Assembly (NCBI GenBank): GCA_963824805.1
Contig: CAWGQZ010000049.1
Span: forward strand, 22,248-86,247
From: DATBAT01 sp963824805
GTDB taxonomy: Bacteria > Acidobacteriota > Terriglobia > Terriglobales > Acidobacteriaceae
Length of the DNA stretch: 64,000 bases
Direction of reading: 5' to 3'
In this document: positions 16,124-25,074 of the stretch, piece after piece
Position numbering within the stretch: the stretch's first letter is position 1
Layout of the letters: the number at the start of each line of letters is the position of its first letter
Program-made: the position numbers and the translations under genes
The notes under the pieces: model-generated
Told to the model about the DNA's origin: nothing
The model's database searches: none
The model's input: only the letters and a program-made list of their open reading frames with translations

Positions 16124-17555
16124 AACCCTTCCGGATGTCCGATAGTCCATATTTCCGGCAAAGGTATTTCATTTTCTGCGAGGGGATGCGGAGCAAACTC
16201 GCCGCCGCCGCCTTTCGCCCACCGGTACGCTGTAGGGCGGCTTGCAGATAGGCGACTTCGATCCGTGCCATCTCCTCATCGAACGAGACTCCCTCGTCGG
16301 GAATCAGAAGCGCCTCCTGCTTGGCGCTGCTGGCATGGAGGATTGACTGGGGTAGATGTTTCAATCGAATTACCGGGTCGGACACCATCAGTACCAGCCG
16401 CTGCACCAGGTTTTCCAGCTCCCGCACATTGCCCGGCCAGGAATAGTCTTCCAGCACCTCGACCACATCATGCTCCACCTGTTTGAGGGGGACATCATTG
16501 GCTGTGCAATAGACGCGCAGGAAATGGTCGATCAGCAGCGGAATATCGCTTTGTCGCTCCCGCAACGGAGGCAGGTCAATGGGAATAACGTTTATGCGGT
16601 AATAGAGGTCTTCGCGGAAGCGTCCCGCCTCGACCATCGCTTCCAGATTGTCATTGGTGGCCGCGATCAGGCGGAAGTCGATCTTGCGTGAATTCTTGCC
16701 GCCCAGCCGGGTGACCGTTCGCTCCTGTAGCGCCCTCAGCAACTTGCTTTGCAGCCCCAGGCCCAGGGACGAGATCTCATCCAAGAATAGAGTGCCTCGG
16801 TCGGCCAGCTCAACGTGCCCCGGACGGGCACTGTCAGCCCCAGTGAAGGCCCCTCGTTCGTGGCCAAAAAGTTCGCTTTCCACCAGATTTTCGGGAAGCG
16901 CCCCGCAGTTCAAACTGATGAAGGGTTTCTCGCTGCGGGCGCTCAAAGCCACGATTGCCCGCGCGACTAATTCTTTTCCGGTGCCGCTTTCCCCCCGGAG
17001 CAGGACAGTTGAATTGCTGCGGGCGACCCGGCGCACCGAGTCGTAGACCGCCTGCATGGCGTCGCAGCCGCCGATCAGCTCGCCGAAGGTGAATTTCTCA
17101 GCCACTTCTTCGCGAAGCTGGCGTTCCTCGACCTCAATCCGCCGTTGATCAATAGCTCGTTCAAGGACAATCCGCAGTTCCTGGGCCTCAATGGGTGCTT
17201 CGAAAAATTCGTCCGCACCGGCCGCACGTGCCTTGAGCCGCTCGGCACGGTTGCGGGAACGTGTCAGGGCAACAATCACTAGATCTTGGTAGGCAGACCG
17301 CAGTTCCTGAAGCCGTTCTGCAGCGGCTGAAACGGTACCGGCAACGTCATCCATGTCGAGAACGACGGCATCAGCAGCCGTTCGCTCGATCTCGGCGAAA
17401 GCTGCTTCGACGCTTGGTACCAGAACACTTTCCAGCGTCGCCGGTAGAACCTGGCGAAACTCCGCCAGAGCCTCCCGGTCAGTGGTGACCAGAATTACCC
17501 TCTTAGGTTCGTTGAAGGGTTGATCGGAAACGGGCTTTGGGTTCCGCTGAACCAT
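16122..17555 (-). CDS. sigma-54-dependent response regulator (NtrC family)
   Basis: A 477-aa enhancer-binding protein. Residues 18-135 are a receiver domain with phospho-acceptor candidate Asp67. Residues 158-390 are the AAA+ domain with Walker A GESGTGKE (188-195) and the GAFTGA loop (235-240) that contacts sigma-54. Residues about 430-475 are a Fis-type DNA-binding helix-turn-helix. It should bind upstream sites and drive open-complex formation by RpoN polymerase. No histidine kinase is adjacent. The sigma-54 promoter at 15971-15985, just beyond its terminator, is an obvious candidate target. Confidence 0.93.
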   Translation of the reverse strand: MVQRNPKPVSDQPFNEPKRVILVTTDREALAEFRQVLPATLESVLVPSVEAAFAEIERTAADAVVLDMDDVAGTVSAAAERLQELRSAYQDLVIVALTRSRNRAERLKARAAGADEFFEAPIEAQELRIVLERAIDQRRIEVEERQLREEVAEKFTFGELIGGCDAMQAVYDSVRRVARSNSTVLLRGESGTGKELVARAIVALSARSEKPFISLNCGALPENLVESELFGHERGAFTGADSARPGHVELADRGTLFLDEISSLGLGLQSKLLRALQERTVTRLGGKNSRKIDFRLIAATNDNLEAMVEAGRFREDLYYRINVIPIDLPPLRERQSDIPLLIDHFLRVYCTANDVPLKQVEHDVVEVLEDYSWPGNVRELENLVQRLVLMVSDPVIRLKHLPQSILHASSAKQEALLIPDEGVSFDEEMARIEVAYLQAALQRTGGRKAAAASLLRIPSQKMKYLCRKYGLSDIRKG

Positions 17556-17638
17556 CTAAGTTGCGTGGAATTATATGGGACGGCAAGCCCTTGGGATAAG
17601 AAAAGCAAGGTGTAAAGACCTACCTCGGCTAGGTCTCT

Positions 17639-18583
17639 CTACAAGATTTTCTTGCCAAATGCCGAGAGCGCCAACTCCACTGCCAGGTCAGCGGTCCGGT
17701 TGTGCTCATCGATCACGGGGTTGACTTCGACGATCTCGAAACTCAACATCCGCCCATGATCGGCCATGATTTCCATGGCAAGGTGGGCTTCGCGGTAAGT
17801 GGCGCCGCCACGAACCGGGGTTCCAACCCCTGGGGCATCTTCGGGGTCGATCCAGTCCATGTCGAGCGAAACATGATAGCCCACGGTCCCGCGGCCGGCA
17901 GCGCGCAAAGCCTCTTCCATCACGGTACGCATACCGCGCTCGTCAATGTCCCGCATGGTGAACACTTCGATGCCGGCGCGCCGGACATTTTCTTTTTCCA
18001 CCGCATCGATGTCACGCACTCCAACCAGGACACAATTATCCGGATTCACCTTGGGAGAGAAGTTGTAGATGTGCGACAGTTCGGGCGGTCCCAGTCCGGT
18101 GATGGCGGCAAGCGGCATGCCGTGGACATTGCCGCTAGGGGAGCTTTCCGGAGTGTTGATGTCAGTGTGGGCGTCTATCCAGATCAATCCAATGCGCTGG
18201 TTCTGTCGACGGTAAAACTCGGAAACCCCGGCCACTGTTCCGGCAGCGACCGAGTGATCCCCGCCAAGCACGAGAGGGACTACGCCCGCGTCCAGGGTTT
18301 TTAGGACTAGATCGGCCAGCTTGGTGCAGGTAGCCGTGATCTCTTTCAGATATTTGGCGTTAGGGTCGCCGACCGTTTTCTGTTCGGGAATGGCAACCGC
18401 CACATTGCCACCATCCTCGACAACGTGACCTAATTCTTCGAGCCTGGCCTCGAGACCTGCAACTCGAACAGCCGAAGGCCCCATGTCGACACCACGGCGC
18501 GACTGTCCCAGGTCGAGGGGTACACCCATGATTCGAATCTTCTTGGCGGCAACACTGGAAAACGTGGGCTTAATGCGTGTCAT
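17639..18583 (-). CDS. rocF: arginase
   Basis: A 314-aa ureohydrolase that splits L-arginine into ornithine and urea using two Mn ions. Metal ligands are visible: His110 in GGDHS, Asp137/His139/Asp141 in DAHTD, and Asp241/Asp243 in SLDMDWIDP. The segment SPSGNVHGMP (148-157) matches the arginine-binding loop of arginases rather than agmatinases. Length is normal. It lies 78 bases beyond the end of the broken asnS on the same strand and could share its transcript. Arginine catabolism to ornithine could feed polyamines, whose transporter potABCD is further along the window, but that link is only inference. Confidence 0.92.
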   Translation of the reverse strand: MTRIKPTFSSVAAKKIRIMGVPLDLGQSRRGVDMGPSAVRVAGLEARLEELGHVVEDGGNVAVAIPEQKTVGDPNAKYLKEITATCTKLADLVLKTLDAGVVPLVLGGDHSVAAGTVAGVSEFYRRQNQRIGLIWIDAHTDINTPESSPSGNVHGMPLAAITGLGPPELSHIYNFSPKVNPDNCVLVGVRDIDAVEKENVRRAGIEVFTMRDIDERGMRTVMEEALRAAGRGTVGYHVSLDMDWIDPEDAPGVGTPVRGGATYREAHLAMEIMADHGRMLSFEIVEVNPVIDEHNRTADLAVELALSAFGKKIL

Positions 18584-18661
18584 AAATTTTGCTCAGCGAC
18601 ATGGAGAGCAGAATCGGACTTCACGAGTCGTCGGTAGCTAGTCTCCAGATCTTCTGTACCT

Positions 18662-19393
18662 CTATGGGTACAGCCGATGTAGCATGCGTGCGAAGGGAAT
18701 GGTTTCCCGCACATGCTCGAGACCACAAATCCATGCGACGACCCGCTCAATTCCCATGCCGAAGCCGCCGTGCGGCACACTGCCATACTTCCGCAGATCG
18801 AGATACCACTTGAAGGCTTCCTCCGGCAAGTTGTGCTCGCGGATCCGCTGCACCAGCAGATCATAGGAAGCCATGCGCTGCGAACCACCGATGATTTCTC
18901 CGTAGCCTTCCGGCGCCAGAACATCGACGCATAACGCCAAATCCGGACGCTGCGGATCCGGCTCCATGTAGAACGCCTTCACCTGCGCTGGATATCGATG
19001 GACCATCACCGGGCGATCGAACTTGCGACGAAAGGTAAGTCTCGTCAGGCGAGCCGAAATCTCCACCCCACTCAAACTTGGTTTCAACCACTCCCTTGGC
19101 GTGGCCCTCCTGCAATCCTGTACAGCTTCATCGTAGGTAATGCGGGGAAAGGGGCTTCGATCTTTCTCCAACTTGCTGACCTCGCGTCCAATGGTGGTGA
19201 GATCGGCACGACGATTTTGCAGGCATCGTTTTACTACGAAGCTGACCAGGTTCTCCGCCAGGTCCATCAAGTCATCGAGCGTCGCGTAGGCGAGTTCCGG
19301 TTCCACCATCCAAAATTCTGTCAGGTGGCGGCGAGTCTTCGACTTCTCCGCCCGAAACGTTGGTCCAAACGAATACACCTTACCCAATGCCAT
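18662..19393 (-). CDS. asnS: asparaginyl-tRNA synthetase, C-terminal fragment
   Basis: 243 codons covering motif 2 to motif 3 of the class II core. Residues 80-125 are out of frame between two compensating indels; the correct reading there (KFEWGGDFGSPDETYLSSQ) is found in another frame at about 19115-19035. The ends match the family, including a natural C-terminus. Confidence 0.75.
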   Translation of the reverse strand: MALGKVYSFGPTFRAEKSKTRRHLTEFWMVEPELAYATLDDLMDLAENLVSFVVKRCLQNRRADLTTIGREVSKLEKDRSPFPRITYDEAVQDCRRATPREWLKPSLSGVEISARLTRLTFRRKFDRPVMVHRYPAQVKAFYMEPDPQRPDLALCVDVLAPEGYGEIIGGSQRMASYDLLVQRIREHNLPEEAFKWYLDLRKYGSVPHGGFGMGIERVVAWICGLEHVRETIPFARMLHRLYP

Positions 19394-19677
19394 GCGCCGT
19401 GGCTTCGATGTAGAGCTGCCCGGACTGGGTCAGATAACGCCTGCTCGTCGAAGTAATCCACTGGGAACAGCGTGCTGGTCCCTTCGCAAGCTGCCGGCGT
19501 CAGAATCGGGGATCGGTAAGGGTGAATCCGTTGTCATCGAAAAAATTGCGCACCGCACGGATGATTTCCGCCCGTACCCGTAGGATCGCTGCCTGCCGTG
19601 GCGTGCGCACCCACAGATGGCGATGCTCCATCAGGAAATCGACACCATGTTCTTTCAGGGAAATTGGATAAGGGTCG

Positions 19678-19983
19678 TCATCCGGCGACGCGTTGCACGA
19701 CCTGGACGTTGCTGACATCGAGTTCGAATCCGCCAGGGGCCCGCTTATCCGCGCGGACCTTGCCCTCCACGATGACGCTTGATTCCTGCGTCAGGCCTTT
19801 TACGGCGTCGAAAACTTCGGGAGCAACTGCACTCTTGGGAACTACGCCCTGAATGGTCCCGCTTCCATCGCGGAAGATCGGGAACAACAGCTTGCCGCTT
19901 TCCCGCAAGTTGTAGAGCCACCCGCGGATAGTGACCGTCTGCCCTTCGTGTTTGCCGATATCAGAAATGGTACTTACTGTCAT
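19678..19983 (-). CDS. asnS: asparaginyl-tRNA synthetase, N-terminal fragment (OB-fold)
   Basis: 101 codons with the anticodon-binding OB-fold of AsnRS (TVTIRGWLYNLRESGKLLF). The frame breaks after VVQRVAG, and the protein resumes in another frame as PDDDPYPISLKEHGVDFLME down to about 19505. Confidence 0.7.
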   Translation of the reverse strand: MTVSTISDIGKHEGQTVTIRGWLYNLRESGKLLFPIFRDGSGTIQGVVPKSAVAPEVFDAVKGLTQESSVIVEGKVRADKRAPGGFELDVSNVQVVQRVAG

Positions 19984-20026
19984 AGATAGACTCGTCCAAC
20001 CTAAGACGGAAGAAAGAAATTCGTCG

Positions 20027-20434
20027 CTAGCTCTCGTCCAGTTTCCGGAAAGCTTTCTGCATTTTGTCTGCGGGGTTCAGATGCTCCTCGCCCTCAATCT
20101 CCAACAGAACTGGCGGGACATGCGGCGCAGTCCGCAACAAGTCCATGAACTCCTTCCAGTCAATCGATCCTTCTCCCGGCCACAGATGCGAATCACGGTC
20201 CGCCTTGTTGTCGTGGATGTGGGTCGAGCGTATATGCTGCTTCAGGGTTTCGAATGCCTCAGGAATGTTCCCCGACATGTGAGCATGACCAACATCAAAG
20301 CAAACTCCGACATCGCTGAAGTGAGCAGCGGTAATCATCTCCACCAACTTTTCGGGGGCGCTCAAATCATTGGGAATATTCTCAACCAGAATTCGCACTC
20401 CAAGCGGTTTGGCAAACGCTCGCAAGATGTTCAA
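20027..20434 (-). CDS. sugar phosphate isomerase/epimerase family protein, C-terminal fragment
   Basis: 135 codons of the AP-endonuclease-2/xylose-isomerase TIM barrel. Metal-site motifs are visible: ILVENIPND, VCFDVGHAH, THIHDNKADRDSHLWPGEG and LLEIEGEE. The N-terminal half is in the overlapping frame just upstream; a single indel near 20440-20465 separates them. The intact protein would be about 270 aa. Substrate unknown; many relatives act on keto-sugars or inositols. Confidence 0.75.
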   Translation of the reverse strand: MNILRAFAKPLGVRILVENIPNDLSAPEKLVEMITAAHFSDVGVCFDVGHAHMSGNIPEAFETLKQHIRSTHIHDNKADRDSHLWPGEGSIDWKEFMDLLRTAPHVPPVLLEIEGEEHLNPADKMQKAFRKLDES

Positions 20435-20849
20435 TCGAAGTCATGGCCGCTTCAAACTTGTGGTCGCTGAAAGATTCGTTTGGCGTCCCGATATGCTGGA
20501 TCAGGAAAGGGAAGGGAAGCACCTCGGCTACTTCCAAGGCGCGTTTTATTTCGTCCATCGCATCCACCCGGTGGGCGCGATCGGTCGATGCGATATTGAC
20601 CGGAGGCTCTCCCGACCCTCCCCATTCATAGTCGGAGTAGAGGGGCGAATGCAGAGAGTGCAACGGAACTCCCGTACTCTTAAACCAGTCGGCAATTTCC
20701 AGAACGTGCTGCTTGCGGTTGGTGTAGTCGAAATGCTGGCGCGCCGCGAAAATCTCAATTGCCTGTGCGCCGCCTTGCACCAGCCTGTCGAGCAGGCCGG
20801 GATGCAGCCTCTCTTTGACCATCACAAACGTTGACATCGCCTTAAGCAT
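20382..20849 (-). CDS. sugar phosphate isomerase/epimerase family protein, N-terminal fragment
   Basis: 155 codons, of which the last 13 or so are out-of-frame. Conserved pieces are AIEIFAARQHFDY, LHSLHSPLYSDYEWGG and FLIQHIGTPNESF. It continues into the fragment ending at 20027 after one frameshift. It lies 11 bases downstream of the ggt stop codon on the same strand, so co-transcription is likely. Confidence 0.7.
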   Translation of the reverse strand: MLKAMSTFVMVKERLHPGLLDRLVQGGAQAIEIFAARQHFDYTNRKQHVLEIADWFKSTGVPLHSLHSPLYSDYEWGGSGEPPVNIASTDRAHRVDAMDEIKRALEVAEVLPFPFLIQHIGTPNESFSDHKFEAAMTSIEHLASVCQTAWSANSG

Positions 20850-20860
20850 CGTCGCTTTCC

Positions 20861-22588
20861 TCAGTAGCCTACCGGCTTGCCGTTATTCCGGCCATCGCTT
20901 GCACCCAGCCGCTCGCCCGTCTTCCAGTCTATCGCGATGCACTCGCCATCGCTCCAGTAGGAGCTTTCTTCCTCAATCGTGTGTCCCATCCGTCGCAACA
21001 AAGCGAGGGTGTCGGGGGAAAACCCTGGTTCCACCTCGCTCGACTCCGGCAGCCACTGGTTGTGAAACCGGGGAGCGTTCACCGCTCGCTGGATATCTAG
21101 ACCATAGTCGACTACCCCCATCAGAATGTTGGCCACCGTGGAGATAATACGCGCCCCGCCCGGCGAGCCCAGCACCAGAAATAGCTTTCCATCCTTTAAG
21201 ACAATGGTTGGTGCCATGGACGATAAGGGCCGCTTTCCGGGCCCGACCGCGTTCGCCGGCCCTTGTACCAGTCCGAACATATTCGGCACACCAGGTTTGG
21301 AGGCAAAGTCGTCCATCTCGTCATTCATCAGGAAGCCTAGCCCTTCGACAGTGACCCGTGACCCAAAGCTGTCGTTCAAGGTCGTCGTAACAGCTACCGC
21401 ATTTCCTTCGGAATCAACGACAGAGTAATGGGTGGTGTGTTCGGGTTCGTGGATCGGTTGTAACCGGCTGTACTGTTCCAGTTGCGAAAAAACTGTTGGC
21501 CGTTGCAAGTCTTTGCTGTGACTGGCATGGTCCGGATCAATGGTCTCCCGCCACGCCGCGCCATATTTCTTGTCGAGTAACTGGGCGACCGGAATCTTCG
21601 AGAAATCAGGATCTCCTAAAAATTCCGCGCGATCGAAATAGGCCCGCCGGAAGGCTTCGAGCGTTAAGTGCATTGCCTCGGCAGAGCGGTTTCCCAACTG
21701 CCCAAGGTTGAAGCCTTCGAGGATGTTGAATATCTCAATCAGTGCAATTCCAGCGGAGGATGGTGGCGGAGCCCCAATTACCTCATATCCGCGATAGGTG
21801 CCGCGGATGGGCTCACGCTCCTTGACCTCATAGTTGGCAAGGTCTTCTGCCGTGATCAGTGCGCCGCCCTTCTGCAGGGCCGCGGCCAGCTCCCGCGCGA
21901 GGGCGCCGTGGTAGAAATCATCCGGTTTTTCAGAAATCCGCTGTAGGGTGCGGGCCAGATCGGGCTGGCGGAATGTTTCTCCGGGTTTGAAAAAATTGCC
22001 GTCACGCTGAAAGACGCGGCGTGACTCGGTGAATTTGGCAAGATCCTTATCTTGCAGGTCCTGGGCATCCTCCCAAGCAAGAGGAAATCCCTCTCGTGCC
22101 AACTTGATGGCAGGGGCCATCACCCTAGCCAGCGACAGCTTGCCGTACTTTCGTTCCGCATGAACCATGCCCGCCACCGATCCCGGCACGCTGATGGCTT
22201 TGTATCCGATGATGCTGGCGTCAGCGACCACTTCGCCCTGTGCATCGAGATACATATTGGCGGTTGCGGCTGCAGGAGCTTTTTCGCGGTAGTCAAGGAA
22301 ATGGGTGGCGCCATCGGTCATGCGAATCAGCATGAACCCGCCACCGCCGAGGTTTCCCGCCTGAGGATGCACCACCGCCAGCACGAAGCCGGTGGCCACG
22401 GCGGCGTCAACGGCATTGCCCCCGGACTGCATGATTTCTACTCCCGCACGTGAGGCAAGCTCATGCACGCTGGCAACCATGGCATGCGGTGCATGGACGG
22501 GGCGCATGGGCGCGGCTGCGGCCAGTCGTACGGTCGCTAAGCTCAACACGATCAGCAGTGCTGATTTCCTGTTGCAGGATGGCATCAA
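20861..22588 (-). CDS. ggt: gamma-glutamyltranspeptidase
   Basis: A 575-aa N-terminal-nucleophile hydrolase that cleaves glutathione and other gamma-glutamyl compounds in the periplasm. It has a signal peptide (residues 1-26, ending LAAAA). The self-cleavage site is HTTHYSVVD: Thr385 becomes the N-terminus and nucleophile of the small subunit. GNAVAVTTTLNDSFGS and PLSSMAPTIV (substrate and oxyanion segments) are present. Length is normal and the gene is intact. Confidence 0.95.
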   Translation of the reverse strand: MMPSCNRKSALLIVLSLATVRLAAAAPMRPVHAPHAMVASVHELASRAGVEIMQSGGNAVDAAVATGFVLAVVHPQAGNLGGGGFMLIRMTDGATHFLDYREKAPAAATANMYLDAQGEVVADASIIGYKAISVPGSVAGMVHAERKYGKLSLARVMAPAIKLAREGFPLAWEDAQDLQDKDLAKFTESRRVFQRDGNFFKPGETFRQPDLARTLQRISEKPDDFYHGALARELAAALQKGGALITAEDLANYEVKEREPIRGTYRGYEVIGAPPPSSAGIALIEIFNILEGFNLGQLGNRSAEAMHLTLEAFRRAYFDRAEFLGDPDFSKIPVAQLLDKKYGAAWRETIDPDHASHSKDLQRPTVFSQLEQYSRLQPIHEPEHTTHYSVVDSEGNAVAVTTTLNDSFGSRVTVEGLGFLMNDEMDDFASKPGVPNMFGLVQGPANAVGPGKRPLSSMAPTIVLKDGKLFLVLGSPGGARIISTVANILMGVVDYGLDIQRAVNAPRFHNQWLPESSEVEPGFSPDTLALLRRMGHTIEEESSYWSDGECIAIDWKTGERLGASDGRNNGKPVGY

Positions 22589-22675
22589 GATCGTTTGCCG
22601 GAAGTTTAATGGGGACTCATGAGGCTAGCTGGTTATACGGGCAGAGTCAACTGAGGGCGGCGGCCATTGCCGGGG

Positions 22676-23155
22676 ATGCTGTTGCATATCGACGGTAGCC
22701 GCCACCAGTGGTTTCAGGATGAACGCTGGTACGACCTGATCGTGATTCTGGACGATGCCACCAGCGAGATTTATTACGCCAGCTGGTGGAAGAGGAATCG
22801 ACGGTGACGGTGATGGCAGGACTGAAGGAGGTAGTCGAGCGCAAAGGCGTGTTCTGTGCCTTGTACAGCGATCGGGGCAGCCATTTCTGGCTGACGCCGA
22901 AGCTGGGCGCCAAGGTGGACTACCATCGTCGGACCCAGGTGGGACGGGCTCTGCACGAGTTGGGAGTGCAAATGATCCCGGCCTACTCACCGGAAGCGCG
23001 CGGTCGCAGCGAACGCAACTTTGGCACCTGGCAGGGACGGTTGCCGCAGGAGTTACGCTTGCGCCAGATACGGACAAGGGAAGGGCAAACCAGTTTCTGC
23101 GAAGGTACGTGGCTGAGTTCAATCGCCGTTTTCAGGTCGCGGCGGCACAGCGGGG
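22676..23155 (+). mobile_element. decayed transposase remnant (ISNCY-like, rve integrase core)
   Basis: Joining frames gives HIDGSRHQWFQDERWYDLIVIL, then LVEEESTVTVMAGLKEV, the LYSDRGSHF segment, RGRSERNFGTWQGRLPQELR and RRYVAEFNRRFQVAAAQRG. This is the DDE/rve catalytic core typical of ISNCY-type transposases (names from memory). At least two frameshifts occur (near 22780 and 23095), the N-terminal DNA-binding part is missing, and I see no terminal inverted repeats. It is a dead fragment between ggt and a YjbR-type gene. Confidence 0.75.
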
Positions 23156-23180
23156 AAAGAGGAAATCTTGGCGAACCATT

Positions 23181-23594
23181 CTATTTCCTCGGGGCTTTCC
23201 GCTCTTTGCGTTCTTTTGCATTTTCGTGTAGAGACGTCTCTCCGCTGCGTCTCACTTTGACCAATTGTTTCTTAGCCGGGGTCTTTTGTATCACCATGTC
23301 ATACGAATTTTGAATCAGTTCTCTGATTTCCCGGGCAGAAAGTACGTTCAACCGCTCCAGAGTGATCCACTTGTAACGGCCCACATAGCGGGCTGGAACG
23401 ATGCCCTCGATCTCGGTCAATTCCGCGAATCGTTCGCCAGTCGTCTTAAGCGAAAGGTGAGGAGGAATCTCATCGAGGCTAAGCGTTGCAAAAATCTTGC
23501 CGCCCACTTTGAAGCACAAGGTTTCGCCCCACTGCAGGCTCTCTTTCGCATTCGGAAAGCTAAGACAATGGTCACGCACGAAATCGACGTTCAT
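23181..23594 (-). CDS. MmcQ/YjbR family DNA-binding protein
   Basis: A 137-aa protein of the MmcQ/YjbR fold, recognised by FPNAKESLQWGETLCFKVGGKIFA at the start (first 20 residues of that run are the most typical) and the YVGRYKWITLE segment. The family has a CyaY-like fold; DNA binding is proposed but its role is unclear. The C-terminal 25 residues are Lys/Arg/Glu-rich and may be an extension. It reads toward the transposase remnant, which ends close to its stop codon. Confidence 0.85.
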   Translation of the reverse strand: MNVDFVRDHCLSFPNAKESLQWGETLCFKVGGKIFATLSLDEIPPHLSLKTTGERFAELTEIEGIVPARYVGRYKWITLERLNVLSAREIRELIQNSYDMVIQKTPAKKQLVKVRRSGETSLHENAKERKERKAPRK

Positions 23595-23662
23595 GAATTC
23601 CTTACAAGCACCGGCTTGAGCTTTGTTGAAATTGAACGCCTAGTTTAGCAACTGAGAGGCTG

Positions 23663-23705
23663 TTGACAGGAATACTCGGATTCCGATATAACGGTTTCCG
23701 AGTAT
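23663..23705 (+). promoter_or_regulatory. promoter and self-operator of the padR gene
   Basis: TTGACA (23663-23668), an 18-base spacer and TATAAC (23687-23692). The inverted repeat ATACTCGG (23672-23679) / CCGAGTAT (23698-23705) brackets the -10 box, and its right arm runs into the ATG. Transcription should start near 23699, leaving a leader of at most about five bases. This layout fits autorepression by the encoded PadR and leaderless translation. Confidence 0.75.
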
Positions 23706-24048
23706 GAAGGATCCGGTCGAATTCCAACCCCTGTCACCGGCAACTCTGCACATTCTGTTATCACTTGCTGGAGAAGACCTGCACGGCTACGGAATCATGC
23801 AGGAAGTAGCCCGGCAGTCGGATGGGCGCTACAAGCTCGGGCCCGGGACGCTCTACGACAACCTGCAGAAATTGATTGACCGTGGACTGGTGCGGGAGGT
23901 CGGCCAACGTTCCGGCGACGAACGCCGCCGTTACTACCGGCTAAGCACTCTGGGCCTCTCCGTCTTGTCGGCTGAAACCGACAGGCTGGATGGCGTGGTG
24001 CGCGAAGCAAAATTGCGCATGCAACAGCGACTGCCAAAGGAGGCCTGA
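23704..24048 (+). CDS. PadR family transcriptional regulator
   Basis: A 114-aa winged-helix regulator. The N-terminal LSPATLHILLSLAGEDLHGY and KLGPGTLYDNLQKLIDRGLV are the PadR DNA-binding core, followed by a short C-terminal dimerisation helix (PadR-s2 size class). It overlaps the next gene by TGATG, so it is translationally coupled to a membrane protein gene. In this type of arrangement PadR usually represses its own operon; the palindrome over its start codon supports that. Confidence 0.92.
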   Translation: MKDPVEFQPLSPATLHILLSLAGEDLHGYGIMQEVARQSDGRYKLGPGTLYDNLQKLIDRGLVREVGQRSGDERRRYYRLSTLGLSVLSAETDRLDGVVREAKLRMQQRLPKEA

Positions 24049-24668
24049 TGCTCCGCTCCTGCTATCGGACGATCCTTGCAGTGCACCCGCCGCGTTTTCG
24101 GCAGAGGTTTGCCGAAGAGATGCTCGGGATATTTGATGAGGCGCATAGCAAGTTTGCAGCCGCGCGACTGGTACTAGATGGAATAGCATCCCTGGCGCGG
24201 CAGTGGATACTACGGTCCGAATTCTGGGAACAACCGATTGCGGAGGTAGAAACTCTTCGAAGCAGCGGAGCGCCAGCCTTCTACACCTTCGACAGGTTCC
24301 AGCCCCGCAACAGCGCCCTGATGCAAGGAGCAGTTCTATCTCTCGCGATATTTTGCGCCGTCTGTTTCATCATGAAGTATGGGGTCAACCACGCGGTCTA
24401 TATGCCGTTCGCTTCCATCGTTTCGGAGGGCAGCGGGCATGAATCGGTAACCAGAACCAAGCCCACTGCTCTCTCACAAGAAAGTGCGACTCCCACCCCC
24501 GGGCAGAATCAGCGCAGGGCGGACGCCCTCAATCAAGAGCAGAACAAGATCGCGGCCAAACTTCATCGCTTGTTAATGCAAGCGGCCCCAGCGCCACGCC
24601 GCCGAACAAGGTGCGCCTGGTGCGAAGGTTCGAGGGCTTCCCGCGCCAATGAAGAACGTCGTTCCTGA
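24048..24668 (+). CDS. hypothetical membrane protein of a PadR operon
   Basis: 206 aa. The start (CYRTILAVHPPRFRQRFAEE) is the typical opening of membrane proteins that follow padR genes in Acidobacteria (the Y-R-x-x-L-x-x-x-P-x-x-F-R-x-x-F-x-E-E-M pattern). A membrane helix spans residues about 102-120 (LSLAIFCAVCFIMKYGV). The Arg-rich C-terminus after residue 180 is poor and may reflect a frameshift, with the next gene as the real C-terminal domain. TGATG overlaps at both ends. Function unknown. Confidence 0.65.
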   Translation: MLRSCYRTILAVHPPRFRQRFAEEMLGIFDEAHSKFAAARLVLDGIASLARQWILRSEFWEQPIAEVETLRSSGAPAFYTFDRFQPRNSALMQGAVLSLAIFCAVCFIMKYGVNHAVYMPFASIVSEGSGHESVTRTKPTALSQESATPTPGQNQRRADALNQEQNKIAAKLHRLLMQAAPAPRRRTRCAWCEGSRASRANEERRS

Positions 24669-24991
24669 TGCGGCCGTTCCGCGTTCCTTCCCCAGGTACG
24701 CAGGCCTCCGCCACAATATTCATTTCAAAACAGATTCTGGAATCTTATGTTGGAACCTACGTGCTTGACTCTCCGGACCGGGCGACGGTTTCGATTTCCA
24801 TGACAGCAGGCGAGCTTGCCCTGGAAACTGGCGGGGAGCAAGAATGCTCGCTTACCGTGATCTCCGAAAACAGGTTTGCCGTTTGCAATGGATCAGATCT
24901 TTGGATTGAGTTCCTATTGCCCGGAAGTGGGATGGCTCAGCAAATCATCATTCATGATGCCGGTCGAGAAATAAGAGCGCACCGCCGCTAA
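24668..24991 (+). CDS. DUF3471-like beta-domain protein (possibly the C-terminal part of the preceding gene)
   Basis: 107 aa. From residue 22 (ILESYVGTYVLDSPDRATVSI) it resembles the lipocalin-like DUF3471 domain often found as the C-terminus of larger secreted or membrane proteins in Acidobacteria. The first 20 residues look unstructured. Either it is a separate coupled gene (TGATG overlap) or one indel splits it from the upstream membrane protein. No enzymatic motif. Confidence 0.55.
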   Translation: MRPFRVPSPGTQASATIFISKQILESYVGTYVLDSPDRATVSISMTAGELALETGGEQECSLTVISENRFAVCNGSDLWIEFLLPGSGMAQQIIIHDAGREIRAHRR

Positions 24992-25011
24992 AGCGACAGC
25001 AACGCACGCTC

Positions 25012-25040
25012 TTGACCCATCCCCCCTTCCTCGCTATCAT
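25012..25040 (+). promoter_or_regulatory. promoter of the SAM-riboswitch/thrC transcript
   Basis: TTGACC (25012-25017), a 17-base spacer and TATCAT (25035-25040). The predicted start, near 25047, puts the riboswitch in a leader of about 255 bases. Confidence 0.65.
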
Positions 25041-25074
25041 TTGTAACAGTTTGCTCTAACCGAGCAGACCTTGG

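Larger units (their letters stand above)
18662..19983 (-). pseudogene. asnS: asparaginyl-tRNA synthetase, broken by about six frameshifts
   Basis: The full locus reads as AsnRS when frames are joined. An OB-fold anticodon-binding domain (from 19983) is followed by the class II catalytic core with GPTFRAEKSKTRRHLTEFWM (motif 2), KFEWGGDFGSPDETYL and GGFGMGIERVV (motif 3). Breaks fall near 19690, 19505, 19440, 19395, 19120 and 19030. All three class II motifs and substrate-binding segments are intact and no stretch is missing, which argues for consensus errors. If the damage is real, the cell would have to make Asn-tRNA by GatCAB amidation instead. Confidence 0.85.

Noticed and set aside
19715..19735. 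tRNA-like GAGTTCGAATCC string
   Set aside because: It lies inside asnS coding sequence and has no acceptor or anticodon stem around it.
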